This document shows positions 1 through 7,123 of a DNA stretch of 56,865 nt, one piece after another. This DNA is from Pontibacter qinzhouensis. Lineage in GTDB: Bacteria; Bacteroidota; Bacteroidia; Cytophagales; Hymenobacteraceae. Location: the NCBI RefSeq assembly GCF_008017455.1, contig NZ_VRTY01000033.1:1-56865 (forward strand), given 5' to 3'. A model generated the notes under the pieces. That model saw only the letters and a program-made list of their open reading frames with translations, was not told the DNA's origin and searched no databases. Made by a program: the position numbers and the translations under genes. Within the stretch, counting starts at the first letter, position 1. The number at the start of each line of letters is the position of its first letter.

Positions 1-2
1 GC

Positions 3-164
3 CAGATGAAGTTTATGCAGCAGTTAGAAAATGCGCTCATCCGCATTAAAAACGGCACATACGGCGTTTGTATCGTAACAGGCAAGCTGATACCGAAAGA
101 GAGGCTGCGCGCGGTACCGCACACGCAGCACACCATAGAGGCTAAACTGCAACGAAACGATTAG
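3..164 (+). CDS. DksA/TraR-like zinc-finger protein, C-terminal end (partial)
   Basis: The window opens inside this gene; 53 residues are visible, ending with TAG at 162-164. The piece contains LENALIRIKNGTYGVC followed by TGKLIPKERLRAVPH, the C-terminal signature of the DksA/TraR C4-type zinc-finger family as found in Bacteroidota. Known of the family: DksA-like proteins bind in the RNA polymerase secondary channel and adjust initiation, often together with ppGpp. Only one Cys is left in the visible finger (YGVCIVTG, where classic members have CxxC), so metal binding may be absent or different, as is common in Bacteroidota paralogues. scpB follows 18 bp after the stop. The family call is fairly safe from the motif; the exact role is not. 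Confidence 0.75.
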   Translation, partial: QMKFMQQLENALIRIKNGTYGVCIVTGKLIPKERLRAVPHTQHTIEAKLQRND

Positions 165-182
165 TACTTTTTTCTTTTGAAT

Positions 183-737
183 ATGCTGCAGAACCATATT
201 CAGGCACTGGTATTTTGTGCCCAGTCGCCGATCAGTATCGAAGAAATTCAGCGAGCCCTCAGCGAGTCGCTGGAGATGGAGATACTGGTCAGCGATGTAC
301 TCGAGAGCATAGAGGAAATAAACGAACACCTGGCAGGTGCCGGTTTCGCATTTCAGATTTATGCCATTGGCGGCGGCTACCAGTTTCTGACTAAACCGGA
401 GTACCAGGATACGGTAGGTGTATACCTGAAACAGAAATCAAAGAAAAAGCTCTCTACCTCTGCCTTAGAAACGCTGGCAATTATTGCCTACAAACAGCCT
501 ATTACCAGATCGGCTGTAGAGCAGATTCGTGGCGTAGGCTGCGATTATGCCATTCATAAACTATTGGAAAAAGAACTTATCGAAATTAAAGGTAAAGCCG
601 AAACCATTGGGAGACCCGTACTTTACGGCACGTCTCAAAAATTCATGGACTATTTCGGAATCAACCACATCAAAGACCTTCCTCAGCTCAAAGACTTCAC
701 CACTGAAGAGAACATGATCGGCGAAATAGCTGATTGA
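183..737 (+). CDS. scpB: Segregation and condensation protein B (ScpB)
   Basis: 184 residues. ScpB dimers bind the kleisin ScpA and, with SMC, form the bacterial condensin that compacts and segregates the nucleoid. The protein shows the two winged-helix halves of the family: an N-terminal part rich in acidic and hydrophobic helices and a second part with LSTSALETLAIIAYKQPITR at about residues 97-116, followed by a GVGCDYAIHKLLEKELIEIKG-like winged-helix segment. It ends in a short acidic tail. The ATG at 183 is chosen; an in-frame TTG lies two codons upstream at 177. It is preceded closely by the DksA-like gene and followed, after 89 bp, by the pseudouridine synthase. An scpB-rluB order is common in many bacteria, which supports the call. 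No scpA or smc is in view. Confidence 0.92.
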   Translation: MLQNHIQALVFCAQSPISIEEIQRALSESLEMEILVSDVLESIEEINEHLAGAGFAFQIYAIGGGYQFLTKPEYQDTVGVYLKQKSKKKLSTSALETLAIIAYKQPITRSAVEQIRGVGCDYAIHKLLEKELIEIKGKAETIGRPVLYGTSQKFMDYFGINHIKDLPQLKDFTTEENMIGEIAD

Positions 738-826
738 TACAACCTTACGCTACCAATTTAGAGTAAAACATTTTATTACTGCACATACCGATACAGTAGC
801 GATACTGCATCATTAATATTTATATA

Positions 827-2635
827 ATGGCAAGAGAAAACGAAAGACCTTCCCGCGATTACAGCGACGGAGGCGAAAGAGGTTCTGAAAGAAGGAGCTT
901 CAACAAACCATCTGACGACAGAGGAGAAAAAAAGATTTTTAACAGAAGAGATAAAGAAGGCCGACCAGACAGTGGAGAGCGCCGTTCGTTCGGTTCCGAC
1001 AGAAGAGAGGGAGGCGAGAAGCGTTCGTTTGGATCTGACAGAAGAGAGGGCGGTGAAAGACGTTCTTTCGGAGGAGACCGAAGAGAAAGCGGCCGTAGCG
1101 GAGAAGGCAGTTTCAGGAGAGACGACAGAAGACCGGCAGGAGGAAGCGGCGAAAGAACCGAACGACGCCCGTTTGGAGCCGGTAACCGTGAAGGTGGCGA
1201 CAGAAAACCCTACGGAAACGACCGAAGAGAAGGTGGTGACAGAAAACCATTTGGCTCCGATAGAAGAGAAGGCGGCGAAAGAAGAAGCTTCGGCTCTGAC
1301 AGACGCGAAGGCGGCGATAGAAAACCGTTTGGAGCCGGTAACAGAGAAGGTGGCGAACGCCGTTCTTTCGGAGGCGACAGACCAGACAGAAGAGAAGGAT
1401 CAGACAGGAGAGAGGGTGGCGAAAGAAAAAGCTTCAACTCCGACCGAAAAGATTTCCGACGTGAAGAAGGCAGCTTCCGCAGAGACGATAACCGTGGCGA
1501 AAAGCGCTCTTTCGGAACTGGTAACCGCGAAGGCGGGGAACGTCGCTCCTTTGGCAACGACAGACCAAACCGTAGTGAGGGCGGCGAGCGTCGTTCTTTT
1601 GGAGGAGACAGAAAAGAAGGCGGTGATAAAAAACCTTTTGGTGCTGACCGTAGCGAACGCCGCTCCTTTGGAAATACCGACAGGCGAGACGACAGCCGTG
1701 GTGCAAGACCAGAAAGAGGAGGCGAAAGAAATTCTTCTTATGGCGATAAAAAACCGTTCGACAAAAATTCCCGCTTAGGCCAGAACGCTGCCGACCGAAA
1801 CAGAGGCCGTGACAGAGGCCGTAGCGATGAGGCAGACAAGGCAGCTGAAGCCCCGACTTATAACCTGAACCGCTACAAAGAAAATCCACGCATTAAGAAA
1901 ACAAACCGTACCGGCGAGGAAGAAGATGGCTCTATCCGGCTGAACCGCTACATTGCTAATGCCGGTGTGTGTTCGCGTCGTGAGGCCGATGTACTCATAG
2001 AATCTGGTGAGATAAAGGTAAACGGCGAGGTGGTAATAGAAATGGGCCACAAAGTAAACCCCGGCGACACGGTTCATTACGGTAAGAAATTACTGAGCCG
2101 CGAAAAGATGGTGTACGTGCTGCTGAACAAGCCCAAAGACTTTATTACCACAACAGACGACCCTGAAGGAAGAAAGACGGTGATGGACCTGGTAGCCAAT
2201 GCCTCGAAAGAACGCATATTTCCGGTAGGTCGCTTAGACCGTAACACAACCGGCCTTCTGCTGTTCACAAACGATGGCGAATTGGCCCAGAAGTTGACGC
2301 ACCCGTCTAACGATATCAAGAAGATATACCAGGTAGAACTCGATAAGCCTATTACAAAAGAGCACTTTAAGCAAATAGCCGAAGGGCTTGAGCTGGAAGA
2401 CGGAAAAGCAGACGTTGACGATCTGGCGCTGATAGGAGATACCAGCCGGTTTTTAGGTGTCGAGATTCATATTGGCCGCAATCGTATTGTACGCCGTATT
2501 TTTGAGCACCTGGGCTACGATGTAGTTACCCTGGACAGAGTGCAGTATGCCGGCCTTACTAAAAAGGACCTTCCGCGTGGCAACTGGCGTTTCCTGAACG
2601 AGAAAGAAGTTGTAAGGCTGAAGTACTTTATGTAA
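827..2635 (+). CDS. rluB: RluB/RsuA-type 23S rRNA pseudouridine synthase with a long low-complexity N-terminus
   Basis: 602 residues. The C-terminal third is a canonical RsuA/RluB enzyme: an S4 RNA-binding domain from about residue 370 (IRLNRYIANAGVCSRREAD) and a pseudouridine synthase domain with the catalytic motif GRLDRNTTGLLLFTNDG, whose Asp is near residue 471, plus GRNRIVRRIFEHLGYDV near the end. These enzymes isomerise a uridine in 23S rRNA. The first ~360 residues are unlike the E. coli enzyme: almost only R, G, D, E, S, F, K and P, built from variants of GGERRSFGSDRREGG and GDRKPFG. Such charged RG-rich extensions are typical of Bacteroidota RluB and are probably disordered and RNA-binding (inference). 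coaX starts 7 bp after the stop, so the two are probably co-transcribed. Length is about double the usual family length because of the extension. Confidence 0.93.
   Translation: MARENERPSRDYSDGGERGSERRSFNKPSDDRGEKKIFNRRDKEGRPDSGERRSFGSDRREGGEKRSFGSDRREGGERRSFGGDRRESGRSGEGSFRRDDRRPAGGSGERTERRPFGAGNREGGDRKPYGNDRREGGDRKPFGSDRREGGERRSFGSDRREGGDRKPFGAGNREGGERRSFGGDRPDRREGSDRREGGERKSFNSDRKDFRREEGSFRRDDNRGEKRSFGTGNREGGERRSFGNDRPNRSEGGERRSFGGDRKEGGDKKPFGADRSERRSFGNTDRRDDSRGARPERGGERNSSYGDKKPFDKNSRLGQNAADRNRGRDRGRSDEADKAAEAPTYNLNRYKENPRIKKTNRTGEEEDGSIRLNRYIANAGVCSRREADVLIESGEIKVNGEVVIEMGHKVNPGDTVHYGKKLLSREKMVYVLLNKPKDFITTTDDPEGRKTVMDLVANASKERIFPVGRLDRNTTGLLLFTNDGELAQKLTHPSNDIKKIYQVELDKPITKEHFKQIAEGLELEDGKADVDDLALIGDTSRFLGVEIHIGRNRIVRRIFEHLGYDVVTLDRVQYAGLTKKDLPRGNWRFLNEKEVVRLKYFM
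950..1760 (+). repeat. Degenerate tandem repeat encoding the RG/DE-rich region of RluB
   Basis: The coding DNA is made of purine-rich imperfect repeats (GACAGAAGAGAGGGAGGCGA and variants) translating to S-F-G-S-D-R-R-E-G-G-E-R units of about 12-14 residues. The codon-periodic composition keeps another + frame open from 972 to 1778 and a minus frame open over 1210-1557; both look like by-products of the repeat and not genes. Confidence 0.8.
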
Positions 2636-2642
2636 GCAGCGT

Positions 2643-3365
2643 ATGCGCAGCCTCGTTATCGACATAGGAAACACAGGAAGTAAGTATGGCGTTTTCGAAA
2701 ACGAAACGCTGCTTGCGCATGGCAGTTTCGGAAACCAGGCTCCTGTTCCGCAGGAGCTGGAGAACCAGGTTTTCGATCATGCTCTGGTAGCCTCGGTGGC
2801 GGCTGGCGATACAAAACATTTACAGGCAGGGCTGTCTGTGTCGGGGCAATTTCTGGAGCTCTCGGCGCAGACAGCCCTGCCTGTTTCTAACCTCTACAAA
2901 ACCCCCGAAACTTTAGGAGCCGACCGAAAAGCAGGTGCAGTAGGGGCGCATTACTTTTTCCAGGGCCGGAACTGCCTTGTAATAGATGCCGGTACCTGCA
3001 TAACCTACGACTTTCTGGATAGCCAGGGCCAGTACCATGGCGGGGGCATATCGCCGGGGTTGCAGATGAAATACAAGGCCTTGCATACTTTTACAGGCAG
3101 GCTGCCGTTAGTACAGCACATTTGTCCTGAATTTTCGTTAATTGGCCAAACCACCCAGGAGTCTATTATAAGCGGGGTATTAGCCGGCACAGTGGCCGAA
3201 GTGAACGGAATAATCGAGAATTATTCGCAAAAAGCACCTGATCTGGTGGTTATAGTTTGTGGAGGCGACGCAGCTTTTTTTGAAAGTAACTTAAAAGGAC
3301 GCATCTTTGTAATTCCTGAATTGGTTCTGATTGGGCTCCAAAGAATATTAGCATATAATGTATAA
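2643..3365 (+). CDS. coaX: Type III pantothenate kinase
   Basis: 240 residues. It phosphorylates pantothenate with ATP, the first step of coenzyme A synthesis, in the cytoplasm. Family motifs are all present: the phosphate-binding DIGNTGSKYGVF at residues 7-18, GADRKAGAVGA at about 92-102 (pantothenate site and catalytic Asp), IDAGTCITYD at about 114-123, and GGGISPGLQMKYKAL at about 133-147. The ASKHA-fold length fits the family. ATG at 2643 lies 7 bp after the rluB stop. The 3' end overlaps the next gene by 8 bp (TAATG-type coupling: ATG at 3358, stop TAA at 3363-3365), so the outer-membrane protein downstream is likely translated from the same message. Confidence 0.95.
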   Translation: MRSLVIDIGNTGSKYGVFENETLLAHGSFGNQAPVPQELENQVFDHALVASVAAGDTKHLQAGLSVSGQFLELSAQTALPVSNLYKTPETLGADRKAGAVGAHYFFQGRNCLVIDAGTCITYDFLDSQGQYHGGGISPGLQMKYKALHTFTGRLPLVQHICPEFSLIGQTTQESIISGVLAGTVAEVNGIIENYSQKAPDLVVIVCGGDAAFFESNLKGRIFVIPELVLIGLQRILAYNV

Positions 3366-4650
3366 AATACTCCGTTTATTAATTTGCGCTGTCGTTGTTT
3401 GTCTGACGCAGGCTGTACAGGCGCAAAACTTCTCTAATTCACCATACTCACGCTACGGTTTAGGCGACCTAAACGAGAACCAGGGCAGTATTCGTACCAA
3501 CGGTATGGCTGGCGCAGGTGTAAGTGCAGGCAATAACTTTCAGGCCAATACCGCTAACCCGGCACTGCTCTATTACAACACCACCACCGTTTTCGATATT
3601 GGTCTTGCAGGGCAGTTAAGAACTGCTAAAAACTCTACCTTATCGCGAAGAGACGGTAATGCAAACCTCTCTTACCTGACGCTGGGGGTGCCTTTAAGCA
3701 AAAGGTGGAGCTCAGCTATTAGCCTGCGTCCTTATAGTACTGTAAATTACGAAATTACCCAGTCTGCTCGTTTGGGTAGTAACCCACAGGCCATGGAGTA
3801 CCGGTATTATACAGGAGAAGGTGGCATAACAGAGTTGAATTTCGCACACGGTGTGCGTATAGCCGAGGGTTTGGGTATAGGTGCTAGTGCCTCTTACCTG
3901 TTTGGCACCATTACTAAAGAATCAGCTTCTCTTATTCAGGATACTTCCCTGGTAAACAGTGGCCAGGAAATAGTAGTGTTTAGTGAGCGCACCCGTTACA
4001 GCGATGTTATGTTCAGGGCAGGCGCGAGCTATCGTAAAAAAATAACCGACAAATGGTCTTTAGGGGCAGGTACTGTTTATAGCCTCAGCTCCGACATCAA
4101 TACAACCCGCAAAAGTGCCTATGAGCGCCGGACGCTTTCGGATGTCGTAAGTGAGCAGAATATTCTGCCAGACAGCGCCTCCGGTTCTTCTCGTGTTCCT
4201 GCCAGTATCCGTGCAGGCCTTAGCCTCGACAATGGCAACAACTTTACTGTGGCAGCAGAATACTATGCGCAGAAGTGGTCAGACTTCCGCAACTTTAACG
4301 AAACACGCGAGTTAGGCGATAGCTACATGATGGCCCTCGGAGCGGAATATACACCTAATCCGAACTCTGTGAGTAGCTACCTGAGCCGCGTTACCTACCG
4401 GGCCGGAGTTAAATACGGTAACTCGCCCTATATCATAAACGGTGAGCAGTTAAAAGACATGGCGGTAACCTGGGGTATGACCTTCCCTATTGGCCAGGCT
4501 TCTATGTACGATTATTACCAGATGAATACAGCCTTTTCATTGGGTCGAAGAGGTACAATTGCCAACGGCCTTATTCAGGAAAACTATTTTGACTTCAGCA
4601 TTGGGTTCACCATTAACAGCAGGTGGTTCTTAAAACGCAGGTTAGAGTAA
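3358..4650 (+). CDS. Outer-membrane beta-barrel protein (FadL/OmpP1-like, Bacteroidota)
   Basis: 430 residues. A signal peptide is evident: basic start, hydrophobic core LLICAVVVCLTQAVQAQ, cleavage predicted after residue 22 or 23. The mature start NFSNSPYSRYGLGDL is a hallmark of a Bacteroidota outer-membrane protein group; the rest alternates polar and aromatic/hydrophobic residues as in beta strands and includes a GMAGAGVSAGNNFQANTANPA stretch reminiscent of the FadL/OmpP1 N-terminal region. The C-terminus (FDFSIGFTINSRWFLKRRLE) looks like a closing strand. Function is unknown; hydrophobic-compound transport is what FadL relatives do, but that is inference. It overlaps coaX by 8 bp and is followed by a terminator at about 4687-4712, so it probably closes the rluB-coaX unit. 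Confidence 0.75.
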   Translation: MYKILRLLICAVVVCLTQAVQAQNFSNSPYSRYGLGDLNENQGSIRTNGMAGAGVSAGNNFQANTANPALLYYNTTTVFDIGLAGQLRTAKNSTLSRRDGNANLSYLTLGVPLSKRWSSAISLRPYSTVNYEITQSARLGSNPQAMEYRYYTGEGGITELNFAHGVRIAEGLGIGASASYLFGTITKESASLIQDTSLVNSGQEIVVFSERTRYSDVMFRAGASYRKKITDKWSLGAGTVYSLSSDINTTRKSAYERRTLSDVVSEQNILPDSASGSSRVPASIRAGLSLDNGNNFTVAAEYYAQKWSDFRNFNETRELGDSYMMALGAEYTPNPNSVSSYLSRVTYRAGVKYGNSPYIINGEQLKDMAVTWGMTFPIGQASMYDYYQMNTAFSLGRRGTIANGLIQENYFDFSIGFTINSRWFLKRRLE

Positions 4651-4680
4651 ACCTTTCTGGTAAAAAAAGCATTATAGTGT

Positions 4681-4713
4681 AAAAGCAGCCGTTCTTGTAG
4701 CGGCTTTTTTTTA
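4681..4713 (+). terminator. Rho-independent terminator after the outer-membrane protein gene
   Basis: AGCCG (4687-4691) pairs with CGGCT (4701-4705) across a 9-nt loop, preceded by A-rich sequence and followed by eight T. It lies about 35 bp after the stop codon. The stem is short but the A/T flanks extend it. Confidence 0.7.
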
Positions 4714-4922
4714 TGCAACCATACTAAACAAGTAAGTGAGAGCATGTGCATCGATGTTAACAATAAGTAATTAAACATAATTGGTTTAACTTTTGAGATC
4801 AGGAATGAATTAAGAGGCTAGTATTCAAAACCAGGAAATGCGAAAAGTCTTATGTCCTGTGTCTTGATACTTGTGTCTTTTTACATATTTAGTATATTCA
4901 ACTATTAAAATAAATTTGCCCA

Positions 4923-5462
4923 ATGCTTAAAGCGTGGACAGTAGGGCTGCTGGTAGTAATAACTCTGCTAAGCACCGCCTGCGACAAAGACCTGAAAGAT
5001 CCGGATAAGGAGATTAAATATACCGGACCGCTTATAGAGAACAACAATGTTTTAACGCTCTTCAGCGATTCGGCGCGACTGCTTATAAAAATGAAGGCCC
5101 CTGTACAGCAGGAGTTCGAGAACGGCGATGCTATCTTTCCGGATGGTGTATACATTGAGTTTTATGACGAACCCGGGGTTATAACGTCTACGTTGCGCTC
5201 TAACTACGGCAAGCAGGACCGGAACAAAAACCTGTACCATGTAACAGGTAATGTGGTGGTGGAGAACCTTCAGAAAAAAGAAAAGATTGAAACCGAGGAA
5301 CTTTTCTGGGACAAGAACAGAGATAAAATTCATACCGATAAGTTTGTGAAGATTACCACAGACAGCGAGGTAATTACAGGATACGGGCTGCGGACAAACC
5401 AGAAGTTCTCGCCTTGGGTAATGACAAAGGTAACCGGCAGCTTTGCACTAGAAAACGAATGA
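4923..5462 (+). CDS. lptC: LPS export protein LptC
   Basis: 179 residues. LptC is the inner-membrane-anchored bridge component of the Lpt machine that passes lipopolysaccharide from LptBFG towards LptA. The N-terminus is a short hydrophobic segment ending in a lipobox-like LLSTAC (Cys at about residue 20), suggesting a lipoprotein anchor as in many Bacteroidota LptC proteins. The remainder shows the beta-rich OstA-like fold, with YHVTGNVVVENLQKKEKIETEELFW-type strands (G-D/N-V pattern) and KIHTDKFVKITT. The stop overlaps the ATG of the next small gene (ATGA). lptB lies apart at 15.4 kb. TAAATTTG at 4911-4918 resembles a -7 element but sits only 4 bp before the ATG, so the promoter is uncertain. 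Confidence 0.85.
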   Translation: MLKAWTVGLLVVITLLSTACDKDLKDPDKEIKYTGPLIENNNVLTLFSDSARLLIKMKAPVQQEFENGDAIFPDGVYIEFYDEPGVITSTLRSNYGKQDRNKNLYHVTGNVVVENLQKKEKIETEELFWDKNRDKIHTDKFVKITTDSEVITGYGLRTNQKFSPWVMTKVTGSFALENE

Positions 5463-5632
5463 ACCAGAGTCTGTTAAACACTATTTTACTTTCCCTGGCT
5501 TTTGTGGCCATGGTTATTGGCATACACAAAAGCATCTACGAATCGGATATAGCCACAAATTACTGGATATTCATGATTTCGCTTATCCTTTTTATGGTGT
5601 ACCGCCACAGGAAAAAGCGCAACAGCGCCTGA
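5459..5632 (+). CDS. Small membrane protein, unknown function
   Basis: 57 residues, starting at the ATG that overlaps the lptC stop (ATGA at 5459-5462). Two hydrophobic segments are visible, LLNTILLSLAFVAMVIGIH at about residues 5-23 and IATNYWIFMISLILFMVY at about 31-48, followed by the basic tail RHRKKRNSA, which would place the C-terminus in the cytoplasm. Translational coupling to lptC and the 16-bp gap to the CorC-like gene put it inside this envelope-biogenesis operon. I do not recognise a family. A longer reading from 5414 exists but would overlap lptC by about 50 bp and is less likely. Confidence 0.7.
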   Translation: MNQSLLNTILLSLAFVAMVIGIHKSIYESDIATNYWIFMISLILFMVYRHRKKRNSA

Positions 5633-5648
5633 TGCTGCTTAAACCCAT

Positions 5649-6947
5649 ATGATAGACCCCAACCAGATCATACTGTTATTTGTAGCACTGCTCTGCTCAG
5701 CCTTCTTTTCAGGTATTGAGATTGCATTTACCTCTGCCAGCCGCATTCAGATTGAGCTCGACGAGAAGAATGGTGTGTTGTCGGGCCGTATTTTAACTTT
5801 CCTGCTGAAGAACCCTTCGCGGCTAATGGGTACCGCACTTATCGGGAACGTGCTTGCCCTGGTGCTGTATGGCTTTGTTATAGCCAGCATGCTGCACAAC
5901 ATGCTCTTCTTTTTATTGCCCGAGCCACTGCAGCTTAACTTGCTTATTCTGGTGTTGCAGATTATGGTTGCTTCCGTTATCGTGCTTTTCACGGCAGAGT
6001 ATATTCCGCGCAGTTTATTTATAATTAACCCTAACCGCATGCTGCAGGTGCTGGCAGTGCCTATTCTGCTGTGTTATTACCTGCTCTACCCGGTAGTGTA
6101 CCTGATCGTGCGCCTGAGCCAGTGGATGGCAGAAAAAGTATTTCAGGTGGAGTTTTCGGAAGAGAAGCCCGTATTTGGCCTCACTGATGTAAATGCCTAT
6201 ATCAGGAACAGGCTCTACCACCCCGAAACTGAGAAAAGCCCCGAAGTAGACTCCGAAATATTTCATAATGCGCTTGAGTTCCGGACGGTAAAAGTGCGCG
6301 AGTGTATGGTGCCACGCACCGAGATCGAAGCCGTGGAACTAGGAGCCAGCATAGAAACGTTACAAGGAGCCTTTGTGAGCACCGGCCATTCCAAGATCCT
6401 GGTCTACAACGATACCATCGATAACATTGTAGGTTACTGCCACCAGCTGGCTATGTTTAAGCAGCCTGCTACCATTGCCGAAATTCTGTCGCCGGTGAGC
6501 CTGGTGCCGGAGAGTATGCTGGCCAGCGAGGTATTTGTGCGGTTGGTAACAGAGCACCGGTCGGTGGCGGTGGTGGTAGATGAGTTTGGAGGTACATCGG
6601 GTATTGTAACCGTAGAAGATGTGATAGAGGAAATAGTGGGCGAGATACACGATGAGTACGACGAAGACTCGCTGCTGGAGCAGGTGCTGCCTGAGCAGGG
6701 AGCGTACCTGCTCAGCGCGCGCCACGAAATAGACTACCTGAACGACAAGTATGAACTCAACATGCCTGAAGGAGACTATGAAACACTGGGAGGCTTTATT
6801 CTGGCGGCATCCGGCGAAATTCCGATGCCGGGCGATGTGGTGGAGGTGCCGCCCTTTACTATTACCGTGCTCTCTATGGACGAGAATCGGATAAATGCTG
6901 TAAAGCTTACGAAAGCCACAGAAAAGCAGGACGAGGCAGCTTCCTGA
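5649..6947 (+). CDS. CNNM/CBS/CorC-domain membrane protein (hemolysin-family, GldE-like)
   Basis: 432 residues. Domains in order: an N-terminal CNNM (DUF21) transmembrane domain with about four hydrophobic segments in residues 5-180, including ALLCSAFFSGIEIAFTSAS, which carries the S-A/G-x-E signature of the family; a CBS pair at about 210-335 (FRTVKVRECMVPRTEIEAVE ... VVVDEFGGTSGIVTVEDVIEE); and a C-terminal CorC/HlyC transporter-associated domain at about 345-425. The family includes Mg2+/Co2+ efflux proteins, and in gliding Bacteroidota the homologue GldE. Substrate is not shown by the sequence. It follows the small membrane gene by 16 bp and precedes the PpiD-like gene, a neighbourhood seen in related genomes. 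Its role with lptC is unknown. Confidence 0.85.
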   Translation: MIDPNQIILLFVALLCSAFFSGIEIAFTSASRIQIELDEKNGVLSGRILTFLLKNPSRLMGTALIGNVLALVLYGFVIASMLHNMLFFLLPEPLQLNLLILVLQIMVASVIVLFTAEYIPRSLFIINPNRMLQVLAVPILLCYYLLYPVVYLIVRLSQWMAEKVFQVEFSEEKPVFGLTDVNAYIRNRLYHPETEKSPEVDSEIFHNALEFRTVKVRECMVPRTEIEAVELGASIETLQGAFVSTGHSKILVYNDTIDNIVGYCHQLAMFKQPATIAEILSPVSLVPESMLASEVFVRLVTEHRSVAVVVDEFGGTSGIVTVEDVIEEIVGEIHDEYDEDSLLEQVLPEQGAYLLSARHEIDYLNDKYELNMPEGDYETLGGFILAASGEIPMPGDVVEVPPFTITVLSMDENRINAVKLTKATEKQDEAAS

Positions 6948-7064
6948 TAAACACGTTTGAACAGAGGCTGTAAAGCCGTTATCCGAACGCTTGTTATTGA
7001 ACAGGCTCGTTTCAGAAGTAAATCGGGCAATCTGATAAAGCTCTGAAACAGTTATTTATAAAAT

Positions 7065-7095
7065 TTTGAAATTTAGCGCGATTAACCTTATTTTG
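7065..7095 (+). promoter_or_regulatory. Bacteroidota-type promoter for the PpiD-like gene
   Basis: A -33 TTTG (7065-7068) is separated by 20 bp from a -7 TATTTTG (7089-7095), close to the Bacteroidota consensus TTTG-N19/21-TAnnTTTG. The start codon at 7124 lies about 28 bp downstream. Confidence 0.5.
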
Positions 7096-7123
7096 CACAT
7101 TCCTTTATTAAGTTGTATAACAA

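Noticed and set aside
972..1778. Long + frame ORF (268 codons) inside rluB
   Set aside because: It overlaps the repeat part of a clear RluB gene; its E/A/T-rich content follows from the repeated DNA and it has no start context or domain.
7009..7049. Inverted repeat GTTTCAG/CTGAAAC before the PpiD-like gene
   Set aside because: Only 7 bp with a 27-nt loop; likely chance, although it lies just before the promoter.
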